A DNA stretch of 64,000 nucleotides from positions 99,022-163,021 of the forward strand of contig JAHLWZ010000275.1 in assembly GCA_020536535.1 (NCBI GenBank), in the 5' to 3' direction. The notes below the pieces were generated by a model, which was not told the DNA's origin, searched no databases, and was given only the letters and a program-made list of their open reading frames with translations. Shown piece after piece: positions 45,110 to 56,544 of this stretch; position 1 is the first letter of the stretch; each line of letters starts with the position of its first letter. Source of the stretch: Pelomyxa schiedti. Taxonomy: Eukaryota > Evosea > Pelobiontida > Pelomyxidae. Position numbers and translations under genes: made by a program.

Positions 45110-45929
45110 ATGGCGGCCACACACGCTTACGGATTGATTGAGCCTGCGGAGCTCGCCGAGCTGCTGAGGGAGCTGGACTCCCACACAACAACAAGTAGCA
45201 CTCCGTCGCCCTCGAATGGTGCAATAAAAACACCCAGCGCTGATATCAACACGATCACAACAACAGCCACAACAGCCAGTTGCGGGGATGATGCCCTTGC
45301 CACTGGTACTGCTACAGCAAACACTGGAACGGCGGATAAGAGACCAACAGTGTGTAGTTGCACTACTGCAAGCACCACCAGGAGCAGTGCGACCTCTGGT
45401 GACGTCGCCAGCACAAGTAGGCCAGTCAATGCGTCTTTGGCGAAACCAGGGAAGCCGACGGCAGTAACCACAACAAAAACGACATCGTCAACACCTACGG
45501 CTGCAAGGGCAAAGGGTGCAACAGCGCAGTCAAAGCCAATTGCTGTGCGGCAGCAAGGGGGTGGAGCTGCACAGCAGGAAATTGTAATAGTTGATGTGAG
45601 GGGAAAGCTTCGGCCACACATCCGAGGAGCCAACCAAATCGCCTGCCATGAATTCCTTCGCTCCGTTGATGCATATGTAGCACAGTGGAGCACTGCAAAA
45701 CGGGTGGTGTTCCATTGCCAGCACAGCCAAGTGAGAGGCCCACAGTGCGCCGGTGCTTTTGTGGAGAGGCTTAGAACCAAGTTCCCTTCCTCTGAAACCC
45801 AGGTGTTGTTGCTAACTGGTGGATTCACCAGGTACAAAGCCCCTTTGTTTCCATCAAACCAAAACAAGTAACTATCACAGGTTTGAGCACAAGTTTGGCA
45901 AGGACAAGGACTTAGTTGTTGACACCTAG
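45110..45929 (+). CDS. CDC25/rhodanese-type phosphatase with long disordered N-terminus
   Basis: Two exons joined at about 45839/45891 (AG/G in phase) encode about 255 residues. The first 140 residues are Thr/Ser/Ala low complexity with many Lys. The catalytic domain is EIVIVDVRGKLRPHIRGANQI, HEFLRSVDAYVAQW, VVFHCQHSQVRGPQCAGAFVERL and VLLLTGGFTRFEHKFG. HCX5R is the active-site loop of the small CDC25-like phosphatases and ACR2 arsenate reductases in plants and fungi. Whether it acts on a CDK or on arsenate cannot be told; both activities are known for this group. The start is the ATG of MAATHAYGLIEP. Confidence 0.85.
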
Positions 45930-46072
45930 TGGGCTGGGACTGAGACATTCGGGCGGTTGTGATCCAGCCCAACCGTTACGTCTACGGGAAAATTTTCGGA
46001 AACGCCGAAGCATATTATTCTGGGAAAACGAACCAAAACTTCACTTCAAAAAAAAAAAAAACAGAAGAAAAG

Positions 46073-47705
46073 ATGAGCCACCACGAGCACGGCGGGCACC
46101 ACGACCCCCATGCCCACGAGCACGCACAGTGTTGCTGTCAACGCCATGATTCTCATTCGCACGCCCCACGACCTCCGTCCCCGCGCTCTTCGCCGTCGCA
46201 CCACCACGCTCAATGCGAGACCGCGGAGATGGCCCATCATGACCGATACGCCCACGAGTCGAGGGAGGCGTCCCACAATCACGAGGGCAGCTCGTCCTCG
46301 TCGTCCTCTACGCCTCATCATCACCACCGTAATGAGCACCCACCTGTGGACCACCACGGGCCTCCTTCCCATAATCCCCATGGCCGCGGGGAGCATGAGT
46401 ATGAGCATGAGCATCACCACCACGGTGAGCACGACGGCCACCACGACCAAGATTATGGGAGGCCGAGGCATATGGCCCGTTATGACGACGACCGCGGGCG
46501 AGACCCCCGCAATCACAACCACGAGCACGAGCATGATGTGTCCCCTCACCATTCAGGCGGCGGAGAAAGCAGCAGGGACCACCGCCACAGTGGTGATTAT
46601 GGGACGCAGCCGCAGCCCTCCGGGAGGACGTCGCCCCACACCTCGCCCCATAATTCCAGGCACCCAAGCGGATCGTCTGAGGTTGTCCACGGCCACTCGC
46701 ACGAGTCGAGTGATGGAGGCCACGTCAGCGAAGGGATTTCCTTGAAGCTGTCTGGTAGCAGGGATGATGAGGCACATGGTCATTATGGTGATCATCATTC
46801 TAGTCACTCCTCTGGTTCTGCTGCTCACTCTCCCAGGTACACTCTCTTATCTCCCATATATATGGAGGAAAAACAAAACCTAACATTTGTCGGCCATGAT
46901 TACAGCAGAGGGCACACTGATTCCCATGCTTCATCTTCGTCCCACCACTCCAGTTCAAGGACTTCTGAGAAATATGCACGCGTGAAGAAAGAAAATAAGG
47001 CACTGGGGCTAATATGCCGCTTCACACCAGAACAAATGACAGACTTCAATAATGCATTCAGAAAGACTGTGAGTGTAACAAAACAAAAAAAAAAAAAAAA
47101 AAAACAAAGCCAATTCTCTCTCACCGAATAACACCTTTCAAATACAGGGAAAACGTTATGATGGCGAACTCAATTTGGCAGAGTTTCGTAGTATCCTCCA
47201 CCTTGTACTTCCAGTAGAGGAGATTACAGACCAAGATACCAAAACCCTCTTTGAGCTCATGGATGTTGATTACAGTGGCGGTGTAAGCTTCAGTGTGCAC
47301 CACATTCTTTCTCTTTCTTTTCTCCTTAACACCAAAATCAGAGGAGTTTTGTTTGTGGTCCAGCATCTTTACTGGGGCGTCCACCTCACAAGACGTATGC
47401 ACGTGATTCCCAATCCTTATTTTCTTACCCACCGCACTGCTTCCCAGAAATCCGCCTGGCTCGATGTTATGTTTACAATGCTAGATACGGACGACAGCGG
47501 CACCCTCGACGCAGACGAGATTGCAATAGGCTACATGCGGGTAGTCAAAGGGACCACGATGCTGGCAGGAGGCTCAGCCGACTCGGAAGAGCTTCAGGCC
47601 ACAAGTGCCCACATTACTGATGCTGTAAACAACCACTTCAAGGGCAGGAAGAAGATATCGAAACCTGAGTTTATGAAGTTCTGGGAGGCACTTACGGGAG
47701 AGTGA
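46073..47705 (+). CDS. Histidine-rich EF-hand protein
   Basis: The first 240 residues are extraordinarily rich in His, with Asp, Glu, Arg, Ser and Pro: MSHHEHGGHHDPHAHEHAQC, EHEYEHEHHHHGEHDGHHDQ and similar. About one residue in four is His. After an intron near 46836, HDYSRGHTDSHASSSSHH leads to a helix and EF-hand modules: RFTPEQMTDFNNAFRKT, GELNLAEFRSILHLV, LFELMDVDYSGG, WLDVMFTMLDTDDSGTLDADEIAIGYMRVV and GRKKISKPEFMKFWEALTGE. At least two EF-hand loops keep all calcium ligands. The His region could bind zinc, nickel or copper, or buffer pH, as in animal histidine-rich calcium-binding protein, but the order and EF-hands differ. The start ATG follows an A-rich leader. Confidence 0.8.
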
Positions 47706-47859
47706 GCTCAAAAACATTCAGACAAACAAATAAAGCAAACCAAAAGGCGTGCAATAAAAAGGGACTTGTGTTGGTAACAGTTTATTTGTGCAAAAACATT
47801 TATACAAACAGGCTAAATACAAAATGTGGGTGTGCAGGGATTTGGCGATGTTGGACTGA

Positions 47860-48947
47860 CTAAAATACATCCTCAATCCCTATGCAGGACAGTGAATATT
47901 AGCTGAACCACATCAAAAAAAAAAAAAACCTACCCATGTGCCACTCTGGGAAGCATTCAATACACAATGGTACACAACAAGCTATGCAGTAAACTCGAGT
48001 TTTCGATCTTTTACAGTGGTTGCTGTAGCAATTCTTGCATGATCGCCTGACATCATTAGAAAATTAGGAGCTTTCTTTATGTTACCTTATTTTACGGTTG
48101 TCAGGCCCACGGCCTTCAAATTTTGCCGGAAAATGTCGTTTCCTCCCTGAGGAAAGTTAGTCTAATTTACAATAAAATTAGGAAACCTGCAAATTGAGGG
48201 GGTGGTACTGTGCAAACAAGTGGTTCAGAAGTTAGTTGAGGCTGGGCTTGGGATGGTGGGAGTGGTAAGGGTAATGGCATGGTTAATTGCGAGGACAAGG
48301 GAAGTTGCGGCTGTTGCAAGGGTTGAGTTGTGATTGAGGGTACTGTCAGTGGTAATACCATTCCTACTGGTCCATTTCCAACAATCCCAATAGGTTGGGT
48401 ATCACGTTTCCAGTGGCAAAGGCAGCCCCCTACACAGGAGCAAACATTTGCGTCTGGTATACATGTGCACATAAAGGTTGTGTCATTTTTTGGGGGGAAT
48501 GAAGGACTTGCAACCAAAGGATTTGCTGCTGTGGATGAAGTGGATGTGGTGGACACAGTAGCTGGAGACACTTGGGTTGATACTGTAATGGGGCTGGGTG
48601 ATGCCGTAGAAGCCTCCTCAAAAAGTTGTTGAGCTAATCTCAATTGATAAGAGCATTTTTTTGATCTGTGCACAAATGTGTAAATGTCAATATCTGAGAG
48701 TGCCTGAAAGAAGTCAAACCCTTGCTTGTGCCCCTTTCTTTTGCAGTCAGCACAAATTGGCAGCTTATTTTGAAGAGATTTTCTTGGAAGAACACTGCAT
48801 TTGACTAGCGACACCTATAGACATCCCCCAGTAAGCAAATAGCACAAATAGTCTGAAGGGGAAGAAAAAAAAAAAAAGTAATCGACACACGTCAGTGATC
48901 CACACAGAAGACGACTGCGGCGGAGTCACAGGTGTCCCCGTATTCAT
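47860..48947 (-). CDS. Protein ending in a piggyBac-type Cys/His domain, no transposase core
   Basis: It starts MNTGTPVTPPQSSSVWITD, then, after an intron, VSLVKCSVLPRKSLQNKLPICADCKRKGHKQGFDFF, a CxxC-containing segment. A Ser/Thr/Pro/Gln-rich middle contains CTCIPDANVCSCVGGCLCHW. The last exons give RRSCKNCYSNHCKRSKTRVYCIACCVPLCIECFPEWH and GIEDVF. The final domain has the spacing of the C-terminal zinc domain of piggyBac transposases (CxxC, RxxTxxxCxxC, PLCxxxCFxxxH). No DDD catalytic core lies within the gene or beside it. A domesticated fragment is the simplest reading. Confidence 0.65.
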
Positions 48948-49444
48948 TGCATTAACATTCGGCGGCGAGTCATGGGACCTGCATAAAGAAGGCATTTATG
49001 ATGTAAGATCCAAGTGGGCGCTGTGGTTTTTCTCCCTCCCCTCTACGATTTATATTGTTATTATGTGTTTACATGTTGTTTATTAGCTAGGATTTCGACA
49101 CGAAGACTACGGCTGTGACGGTACCTTGGCGTTGGAGCTCGCTCAAACGAAAATTAAATAAAAACACGATCCAGAAAGTGGGATCTCAGAGGAAACACTT
49201 GATCTTGGAGGTTGCCGTGGTGTAGGAATGAAGGTGCTGTGGTCCAAGTCCCAGCTGCCAGATACACCGAAACCGCTTGTATTTTCGTTGTTTTCTTGAT
49301 TACCCGCGATCTTCAGCATAATCTTGTGTTTTTTCTTTTCGGCCAACGCAGTGGACCACTTGTTAGTCCTCAGTCCCGCCCCAGCAGCACCGAAAAACAA
49401 GGGTGGAAAAAAACAACAAAAATAAAAAATAAAAATATATCACG

Positions 49445-51319
49445 ATGGTGAGGCTCACAGAGGCGATGGTCATCGCCAAGTCCCGGATGGAAAACATCAC
49501 GCAAATACGAAACTTGAATATGTGGGGCAATGACCTGACTGATGTGAGCTCATTACACTCCACAGTTTTTTTTTTGTTTTGTTTTTGTTGTTGGTGGTGC
49601 TGGCTTTTTTCTTCCCCAAACCAGAGTGGGGCTCCGTTTGTTAACTGTCTTTTTTCTTTGCAAAACAAAAAAAGGTGTCAATTTTGCAAAGCATGCCCAA
49701 CGTGGAAGTTGTGTCACTAAGTATTAATAGAATTTCTTCTCTGGGGCCATTTGCCTCGTGTATGTACCCTCAAGAGCATAGTGCACCCAATGTGCAATAA
49801 TAATAACTAATTAGGTAGAAAACTTGTAGAACTTTACCTGCGAAAAAACGAGGTTTCAGACCTAGATGAAGTGGTACACCTTCAGGCTAACACAAGGTTT
49901 CTAAATGAGACAGTAAAAACCTCTGGGATGAACATTAAAAATAAGGTTACGCATTTTGTGGCTTGGTGGAAATCCATGCTCTCAACTGTCTAATTACAGG
50001 CTTCGTGTTATACGCGCGCTTCCTCAACTTCAAAAGCTTGATGACACAGGTCCTTACTCATTCTGCACTTTAATTTTCCTTATTTATTTTATTTTGCAGA
50101 CATAACCCCTCAAGAGAGAGAACAAGCTCTTTTAATTGAACCACCGCTGAGCAAGCAGGCTGTCCTACGACCTGCTACATCTCCTGCAAATCTTATTGCC
50201 ACACCATCCCTCCCTCCCTCATCCACAAATACTGCAGCCCAAAATGCAAACCTTTCACCATCAACACAGTCCCCACATACAGCAAGTAACTCCAACCTTG
50301 TGGCCAGGAGAAGCTCCAATGCAGTATCAAATAGTCCAGGCTTATCTTCTCATTTAAACAGGCCAAGAGGGACGTGGCAGCTTCAAGATCGACCACAGGT
50401 TATTCACTCTCCTTGATATTCAACTTCAAATATGCAAGAAATATATTCGCACTATTTTAAAAACAGATGTGTCTGATAACCTACAGCAATCAGGCTCTGA
50501 AGCATCTATTGATGGCACTAATTCTACAGTCTCTCAACCCTCACAGCCACCCCAATCACAATCAACCACCTTTCAAAACTCACCAGAACCTACACAATCC
50601 CCCTCTCTTCACTCACATTTATATGCACATTCTACGCAAACAACGGCGTCTCCTTCATCAAACCCACAACGTCGTCATACAAGTCTTCATCAGCACCAAA
50701 CTATAGCACAGACACCAATGGACTCGCACATGAGTCCCCAGCACACACAACCGGATATCCAACAAACTGTACAGCAACCCTCACACCCACAACCTTCTGT
50801 AGATCAGGTACAGACAACAAAGCAGGCTCAGACACAGTCATCAGTACTTTGCTTCCCATTTATTCTGGTACTCGTATAACTTCCGGCTTTTTTTTTCCCC
50901 CCCCCAGGTATCTCCTCAAGAATCCCTTTCAGTGCCACCTTTGCACTCAAGGTACCTATTCCTATTAACCACGTTTTCTGGACTAATATCTTCTAAGCCG
51001 AGGCAGACCGTCCAGTCAGCCGGGCCACCCCAGACAAATGGTAGTACCTCGAAAATCCTCCCCAACACTCTTCTGCCATACCAATCAACCCTTTTAGACA
51101 GGGCAAAGAATAAGAAGTAGTGGAGCTCTGAGTGGAAATAATGTCCTCACCGCTGTAACATTACTGCTGAAAGAACTAGATGATGAATCACTTGTAGTTA
51201 TCAGGGACAACATAAACACAATCCTGGCAACACACCAGGCCCATTCTGTACACCATCAACCACACACATCACACACAGAAACAGCGGCATCAGCCCAACA
51301 ACAACCACCCAAATTGTAA
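49445..51319 (+). CDS. CFAP410: Cilia- and flagella-associated protein 410
   Basis: About eight exons. The start [35 protein letters not shown], then [36 protein letters not shown] and [16 protein letters not shown], is the leucine-rich-repeat domain of CFAP410 (C21orf2). After a long Ser/Gln/Pro linker comes the short C-terminal helix [28 protein letters not shown]. In other species this oligomerises and targets the protein to the ciliary base. It works with NEK1 in ciliogenesis and DNA-damage response. The linker is longer than in animals. Its presence implies that the organism builds a cilium. Confidence 0.88.
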
Positions 51320-51412
51320 AAAAAAAAAACCAACTACTGGTTGTGAATTTTTTATTCTGTTACAGTAACAAAATTGTTTGGGAAATCTCTGCTGTGGTGC
51401 AGGAAGTATGAA

Positions 51413-54400
51413 TCAAACACCCCCTTTTGTTTTTCTCAGCATGGATTGGCCAAATACAGGAGGCTGTGGTTGGACTGGGCCACCCGGTTCAGCAGAAGCC
51501 CCCTTTGGTCTTGCAAGGGTACTTTTCTGGCCTGATTTGATGAGGGCAATAATGTCCCCCATGGGGTCTTCACCTTCCTTAATTCGGGCACCAAATGTAC
51601 CGGCAGCTTTCTTGTGCACTTTTTGTGTTCTGGAATTGTTTGGATGAGTTTGATGGGGGATTTTGTGGGTAGTTACATACTCGCGTTTCACGGGAGGTGC
51701 TGCTGTAGCGGCGGCAACTCGTTTGCAACTGGCAATTAGAGTCTTGAAAATTCCAAAGAAAATCTCAGTTGTTTGAGTTGCAGCAAGGGCCTTGTTTGTG
51801 GTAAAGAACTCCACGGATTCTAGGAATATATCTTGGGAGGAAAGCAAGTCCTCCTTTGCTTTGTTAACATCCTCTGTAGCTATTGATGGTCATGTTATAA
51901 GTCAATATTCAAACGGGCTTGTACCAGAGGACAAGAATTGGTTGGCAATCATCAAAAAGGCATCGTTGCTCCCTGAAGGGGGGACTGTTTCAATTGTCTG
52001 ATTGATGTCTAGGAAAAAGTTAACTCTTGATTTGTAGCACACTATTCAAGTACTTTGTATTCCTTTGATTAGGCTATTCAAGTTGGTCTCTACAAGTTTT
52101 ATATCTACTGTCGCTGCCTCAGACACATGTTCAAGTTCAGTTGCTTTATTGTGTAAGTTTGCACGTAGAATAACGGGGTCTCCTACGTATATTTTGGGAC
52201 TCGGAACAGGAGCCGATTGCATAGCTCAATAGATTTGATGACGATGAGGAGTCTTTGATTTCAGCAAATTGCGTAAGCATTTCAATGTTGAATCCATCAG
52301 CCTGCCCCCTCGGCGTTCCTCCTATGAACAAATTATTTGCAAGTCTAATGTTGAAGGGTACCATTTAGATAATTCCCAATGGCCAATATAGTTCCGAGAA
52401 GAGAACGAAGAGCTGGACTCTCCTTTATTTCCTGATTCCGATTAAATGATAATAACTCTATCAACTTGGACATACGGCAGAGGCTTTTTGGACTGTTTGG
52501 ATTGGTGTACATATGTCAGCCAGCTTCTCAGGAAAGTCGTTTGCAAAGTCCCAAAAATTTAATCGTTCACGTATGTAGGGAATACCAAGTACAAGGAGAG
52601 AAAATCTAGTAGCAATTAAAATGTCATAGAAATGAATGATTGGTACTGTTCTGGCTTATCAAAAATAACTCCAGGGACATCTGCTTCACGAATCGTCATC
52701 TCTTCTTCGTTGGAGGGTAACTGCAGATTGTCATGATTGGTCTGCTCAAAAGGAACGCCTTACATTATGCATAAGTTCGTGGATCATTTCCTTCGATATT
52801 TTGGATCGATCAACATCCCGTAAAGCTTCTGATGTTAAATGAATTCAGAGTGCAGGGGTGGGTACCCTGAGTAAGCTCAGCATCAGGAGGAAATCGCCCA
52901 CGCATGATTCCAAGGGCATTTGATTTTTTACTTGGAAGAAGGCGGACCACTTGTCTTTTTTCAGGAGCCTGATGTATAAATGAAATTGACTAAAAACGAA
53001 AAGTTTGTAATACAATTTCCTCTGGCTTGGGGCCAGTAGCGTCGGGTTTTGCTTGATTTTTCATGGCAAAATGCTCCAGAAGGTTAGATTCATCAAATTC
53101 TTGCTCCTTTACGGAATCCCAGATGCACTTTTTCCTCTCAGAATCGACTCTAAAAAAAGTTAGCTGCAGCAGCTAAGAAATGTTGCTAACTGAGGTGGTG
53201 GAAGAATGAGCCTTGTCCAATGAACAGCACGCATTTTGGCTTTTGGAACGACTGCAGGTTTGTTTGTTTTTTGCTTCATAAGACCTGGACCTGGTGGCGG
53301 GGGTGGAGGAGGTGCGCCTGCGCCTGGTGGAGGTGGTGGGGTACCAACGGAGCTTTCCGTTTCAGGGGGCATTTCTGATAGTGGAGGAGGCGGAATATCC
53401 GAGGCAGGGGTAGCTTCTCCACCACCACTCTTTCTCCTATGTTTGTGAGTGTGCTTGTTGTCGTCAGTTGATGTAGATGTTGAGGAAGTGGTTGTTGTTG
53501 TGGAAACTGATGTTGTAGAACCAGAGGAAGCTGTGTGAGATCGATCCTAAAGAACGAATTAATTGAGAAAAGGAATAATTAGTGCCGAAACATACCACAG
53601 CGGAGTTCACAGAAGAAAGGGAGCCTGTAGGTAAGGGATCTGTCTGAACGAATTTGCTCACTCCAATTTGCATTTCTGTTTGTGTGGGGCGAGAAGAGGT
53701 TTTTACAATCTCTGTCTGTACGCTGGCATTTTGTGTTGGAAAACGTCTTTCAGCTGAAGATGTAGTTGTAAGGGGTGCAGGAGCACCTTCTTCAGGTTCT
53801 GTTTGCACCCACACATCAACCATTTTGCCAACTTTATCAAAGTATGCAATCAATTTGTCGTGTTTCTCTGTTCGAGTCAGACTGATATCTGTCTGTACGG
53901 CCACCTCTATGAATGCAGCAGCACTTCTTGTCATTAAGACTTTACGTTTCACCCAATCTTTGGCTGACGTCGGTGCACTGGAGGCTGCTGTACTTGAAGT
54001 AGTACTGCTGGTTGCAGTTGTGCTGGAATCTGAGGTGGTACTTGTAGTGGTACTGGCATCTGTGGGTGTGGTGGATGTTGAGTCAGATGTGGGGGTGGCA
54101 GTAGGTGTGGAGGTGTTTGCAGAAGGTGCCGACTCCGATTGCCGGTGTGCGTGCTTTTTTCGTGATCCTCTGCGACTTGGACGGGAAGATTTTCGTGCTG
54201 GTGCCTCCTGGCTTGCTGTTGACGGTGTTGTCTCAGTAGTATCCCCTTTGGCTGGAGAGGGTAAGTTGGAAGTATAACTTGTACACAAACTTAAGAAAGA
54301 TAAATCAACAGGTGAGGATTCAGCCTTTGTCCCAACAAGTGTATCATGTCTTGACATTGGAGCTCCTATAGGATGAATTAATGGTATTGAAAAAAAGGTC

Positions 54401-56312
54401 AACAAACTTATGTTCACTATGGTTCCAGAGTCCGAAATTTGTTGTAGGGAATTTTTGCAAAACATCAATTCGTGCTTGAGAAGGTACACTAGAGGTTGTT
54501 GTTCCTCGTATCTGGCCATTTATCAGTGAATTATAAGAGTGTTTAGGTACTTTTCAAGGGCAGCTTCCAATTCTTTGTAGGTACGCTTGCCTCTGCTTCC
54601 CTTTTCCGTGGAAAGCAGTAGTTGAGTGGAATTCACCTAATTTGCATGTATTTCTTAAATTAAATCGGGAATGATTGTGGAAAAACGAAAAGACACACGA
54701 GTTTACCTCAAACATCGCAAGTTGTGTTTTAAAGGATGGGTGCACAATTCGACTTTGTTTCTAGGTTTTCCCTTAGTTACTTCCTTTCAGGCGACTTGCA
54801 TACCCGCAAAATGCCGTCTATTCCCAATTTTTTGAAGTGATTCAATAATTTTAGTTGCTTTTCAGCGGGTGCATTGTCCAAGAGGCTATTGAATAGAGTC
54901 AAAGCATTGACTTGAGTTTCTATATCACCACTACAGGGAAAGGTAAACAAGAAGTTTTCCCACCAATGCAACGAAACCTGGCCAGGAGAGCAATAAGATT
55001 GGAGTATTTATCTTTTCCCCGTTTCTTCGCGGTTTCTTTTGCAGCTTTGTGCACCTACAAATTCTTAGAAGACAAAATCAACTCAGAAGTTAACCAAGGA
55101 AAATCCATCAAAGCTACATAAAACTAACAGTAGTTCAGTAGCTTGTCGACAAACAGGGGCCATGGTTTGGGAATCCACTACAAGTGATGAGTGTGATGCT
55201 GTTCTTAGCAGACATACCAAGTGTAAACAACATTTCCACAAAAGGAGGGTTCTCCATGATTTCCTGATAATAGGTTACAAATTGGGATGGTGGATTTAGT
55301 CATGCCTCCAATCCAGAGAGATACCCCATCAACGAGCGTACAGCACCAAGAGCATAGGCTTGTGTGTTTCCCTCTTGTTTGATTACAATGTTCATTAATA
55401 AGGCCATTCCTCCCTGATCAAGGAATTCCTCAGCAAAAGAAGGGTCCTTGTAGACAATGAAATAAGTCTGACCAAAAAAAAATGTCACACCTGTAACTGG
55501 TATCTCATCCTAAAGGTAGTTTCCTTTAGCGAGTCTTCAGAGGTTAACACATCAACGAAGTTTCTCGCCCGTATGTTTGGCTACACTTGTCATCCATTTC
55601 AGGCATTTTAGGGAACAGAAAGTAGGGTATATAAATACTACTAATATTTTTTTACTAGTAGTATCCCATCTTATCTTTGTCTTTTGCACACAGACATAGA
55701 CACATCACATGAGATAGAAAAGTTTTGGCAAATTTTTGACAGAGGGGGTGTTGCATTCCCAACCTTGATCCTCACTATCAATGTGTCACTATCAGCCACA
55801 TCCTTCAAAAAATAGTACTCGTCGTCCACATACTGCCCTGTGTCCTTTGACTGGAACCCAAACGATTCGGCGAAGGCGCTGTTGAACGACATGGTCGACG
55901 CGACGCCCGTGGTCGAGCGACGCAGCAGCGATCCAACCGACGCCGAGCCCGACGGCGCGAGGGCGAGCGGCGACGGCGAGGACGAGGCGACGCCGCTGGG
56001 GAACGTGTCCTCGAGGAGCGACTCCATCTGCTCCCGCGAGGGCTTGTTGACGTCGAACCCATAATCGACTTTGATGACCGCCGAAGGGGACGACGAAGGG
56101 GAGGAGGAAGGAGCAGCTGGGGTGGAAGCTGTGGTGGTTGGTGAAGAAGCTGATGAAGATGAGGATGATGAGAGGAGAGAGGTGGATGAAGTGGAGGAAG
56201 TGAGGAGGGCTGCACCAGCCCCGGACATCATGGCCCTCTCGTACAGCCGGTCATCGAGGGGCGGGAACTCGACGTGGAGGGTCCTCTTGGTGGTGCTTCC
56301 CCCGGTAGTCAT
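51413..56312 (-). CDS. Formin (diaphanous-related actin nucleator)
   Basis: Large minus-strand gene. The N-terminus, MTTGGSTTKRTLHVEFPPLDDRLYERAM, is followed by a Ser/Pro-rich stretch and VDYGFDVNKPSREQMESLLEDTFPSG, a G-protein-binding start. Armadillo-like FH3 exons follow: DPSFAEEFLDQGGMALLMNIVIKQEG, QAYALGAVRSLMGYLSG and DIETQVNALTLFNSLLDNAP. A Ser/Thr-rich insert (54250-53500) precedes a Pro-rich FH1 (GAGAPPPPPPPGPG). FH2 then starts KAKMRAVHWTRL and runs through many small exons to VEFFTTNKALAATQTTEIFFGIFKTLIASCKRVA and the basic tail. Formins nucleate and cap unbranched actin filaments under Rho control. The FH2 exons at 51900-53150 were seen but not fully joined. Confidence 0.83.
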
Positions 56313-56544
56313 CACACTCGTTTGTTGTTTCGATTATTTTTCGACAGTTCGAAGCCCTCTTTTCGCGAAGCCCCGAAGCGGAAAGGACCACGAAGAGATG
56401 GAAGTCCAATTCAATTATCTGTGACGAGTGAGCTGTCTAAGAGCAACGGAGGGGTATTGCCCTTCAGAACCGAAAGTAAGGGTTTCGAGTCAGTGGTGCA
56501 CCGGAGTACAATTTCTCTGATTCTGCATCCCAGAATTTTGTAAA

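Noticed and set aside
45127-45972. 281-codon minus-strand frame opposite the CDC25-like gene
   Set aside because: The + strand carries the HCX5R active site, so the minus frame is a shadow.
46046-46828. Val/Met/Ile-rich minus frames opposite the His-rich gene
   Set aside because: They are complements of CAC/CAT-rich coding sequence, not membrane proteins.
48901-49161. Possible + strand gene ending GFRHEDYGCDGTLALELAQTKIK
   Set aside because: A strong donor and acceptor exist, but there is no start codon, and the first exon overlaps the minus gene's first exon. Left out of the features.
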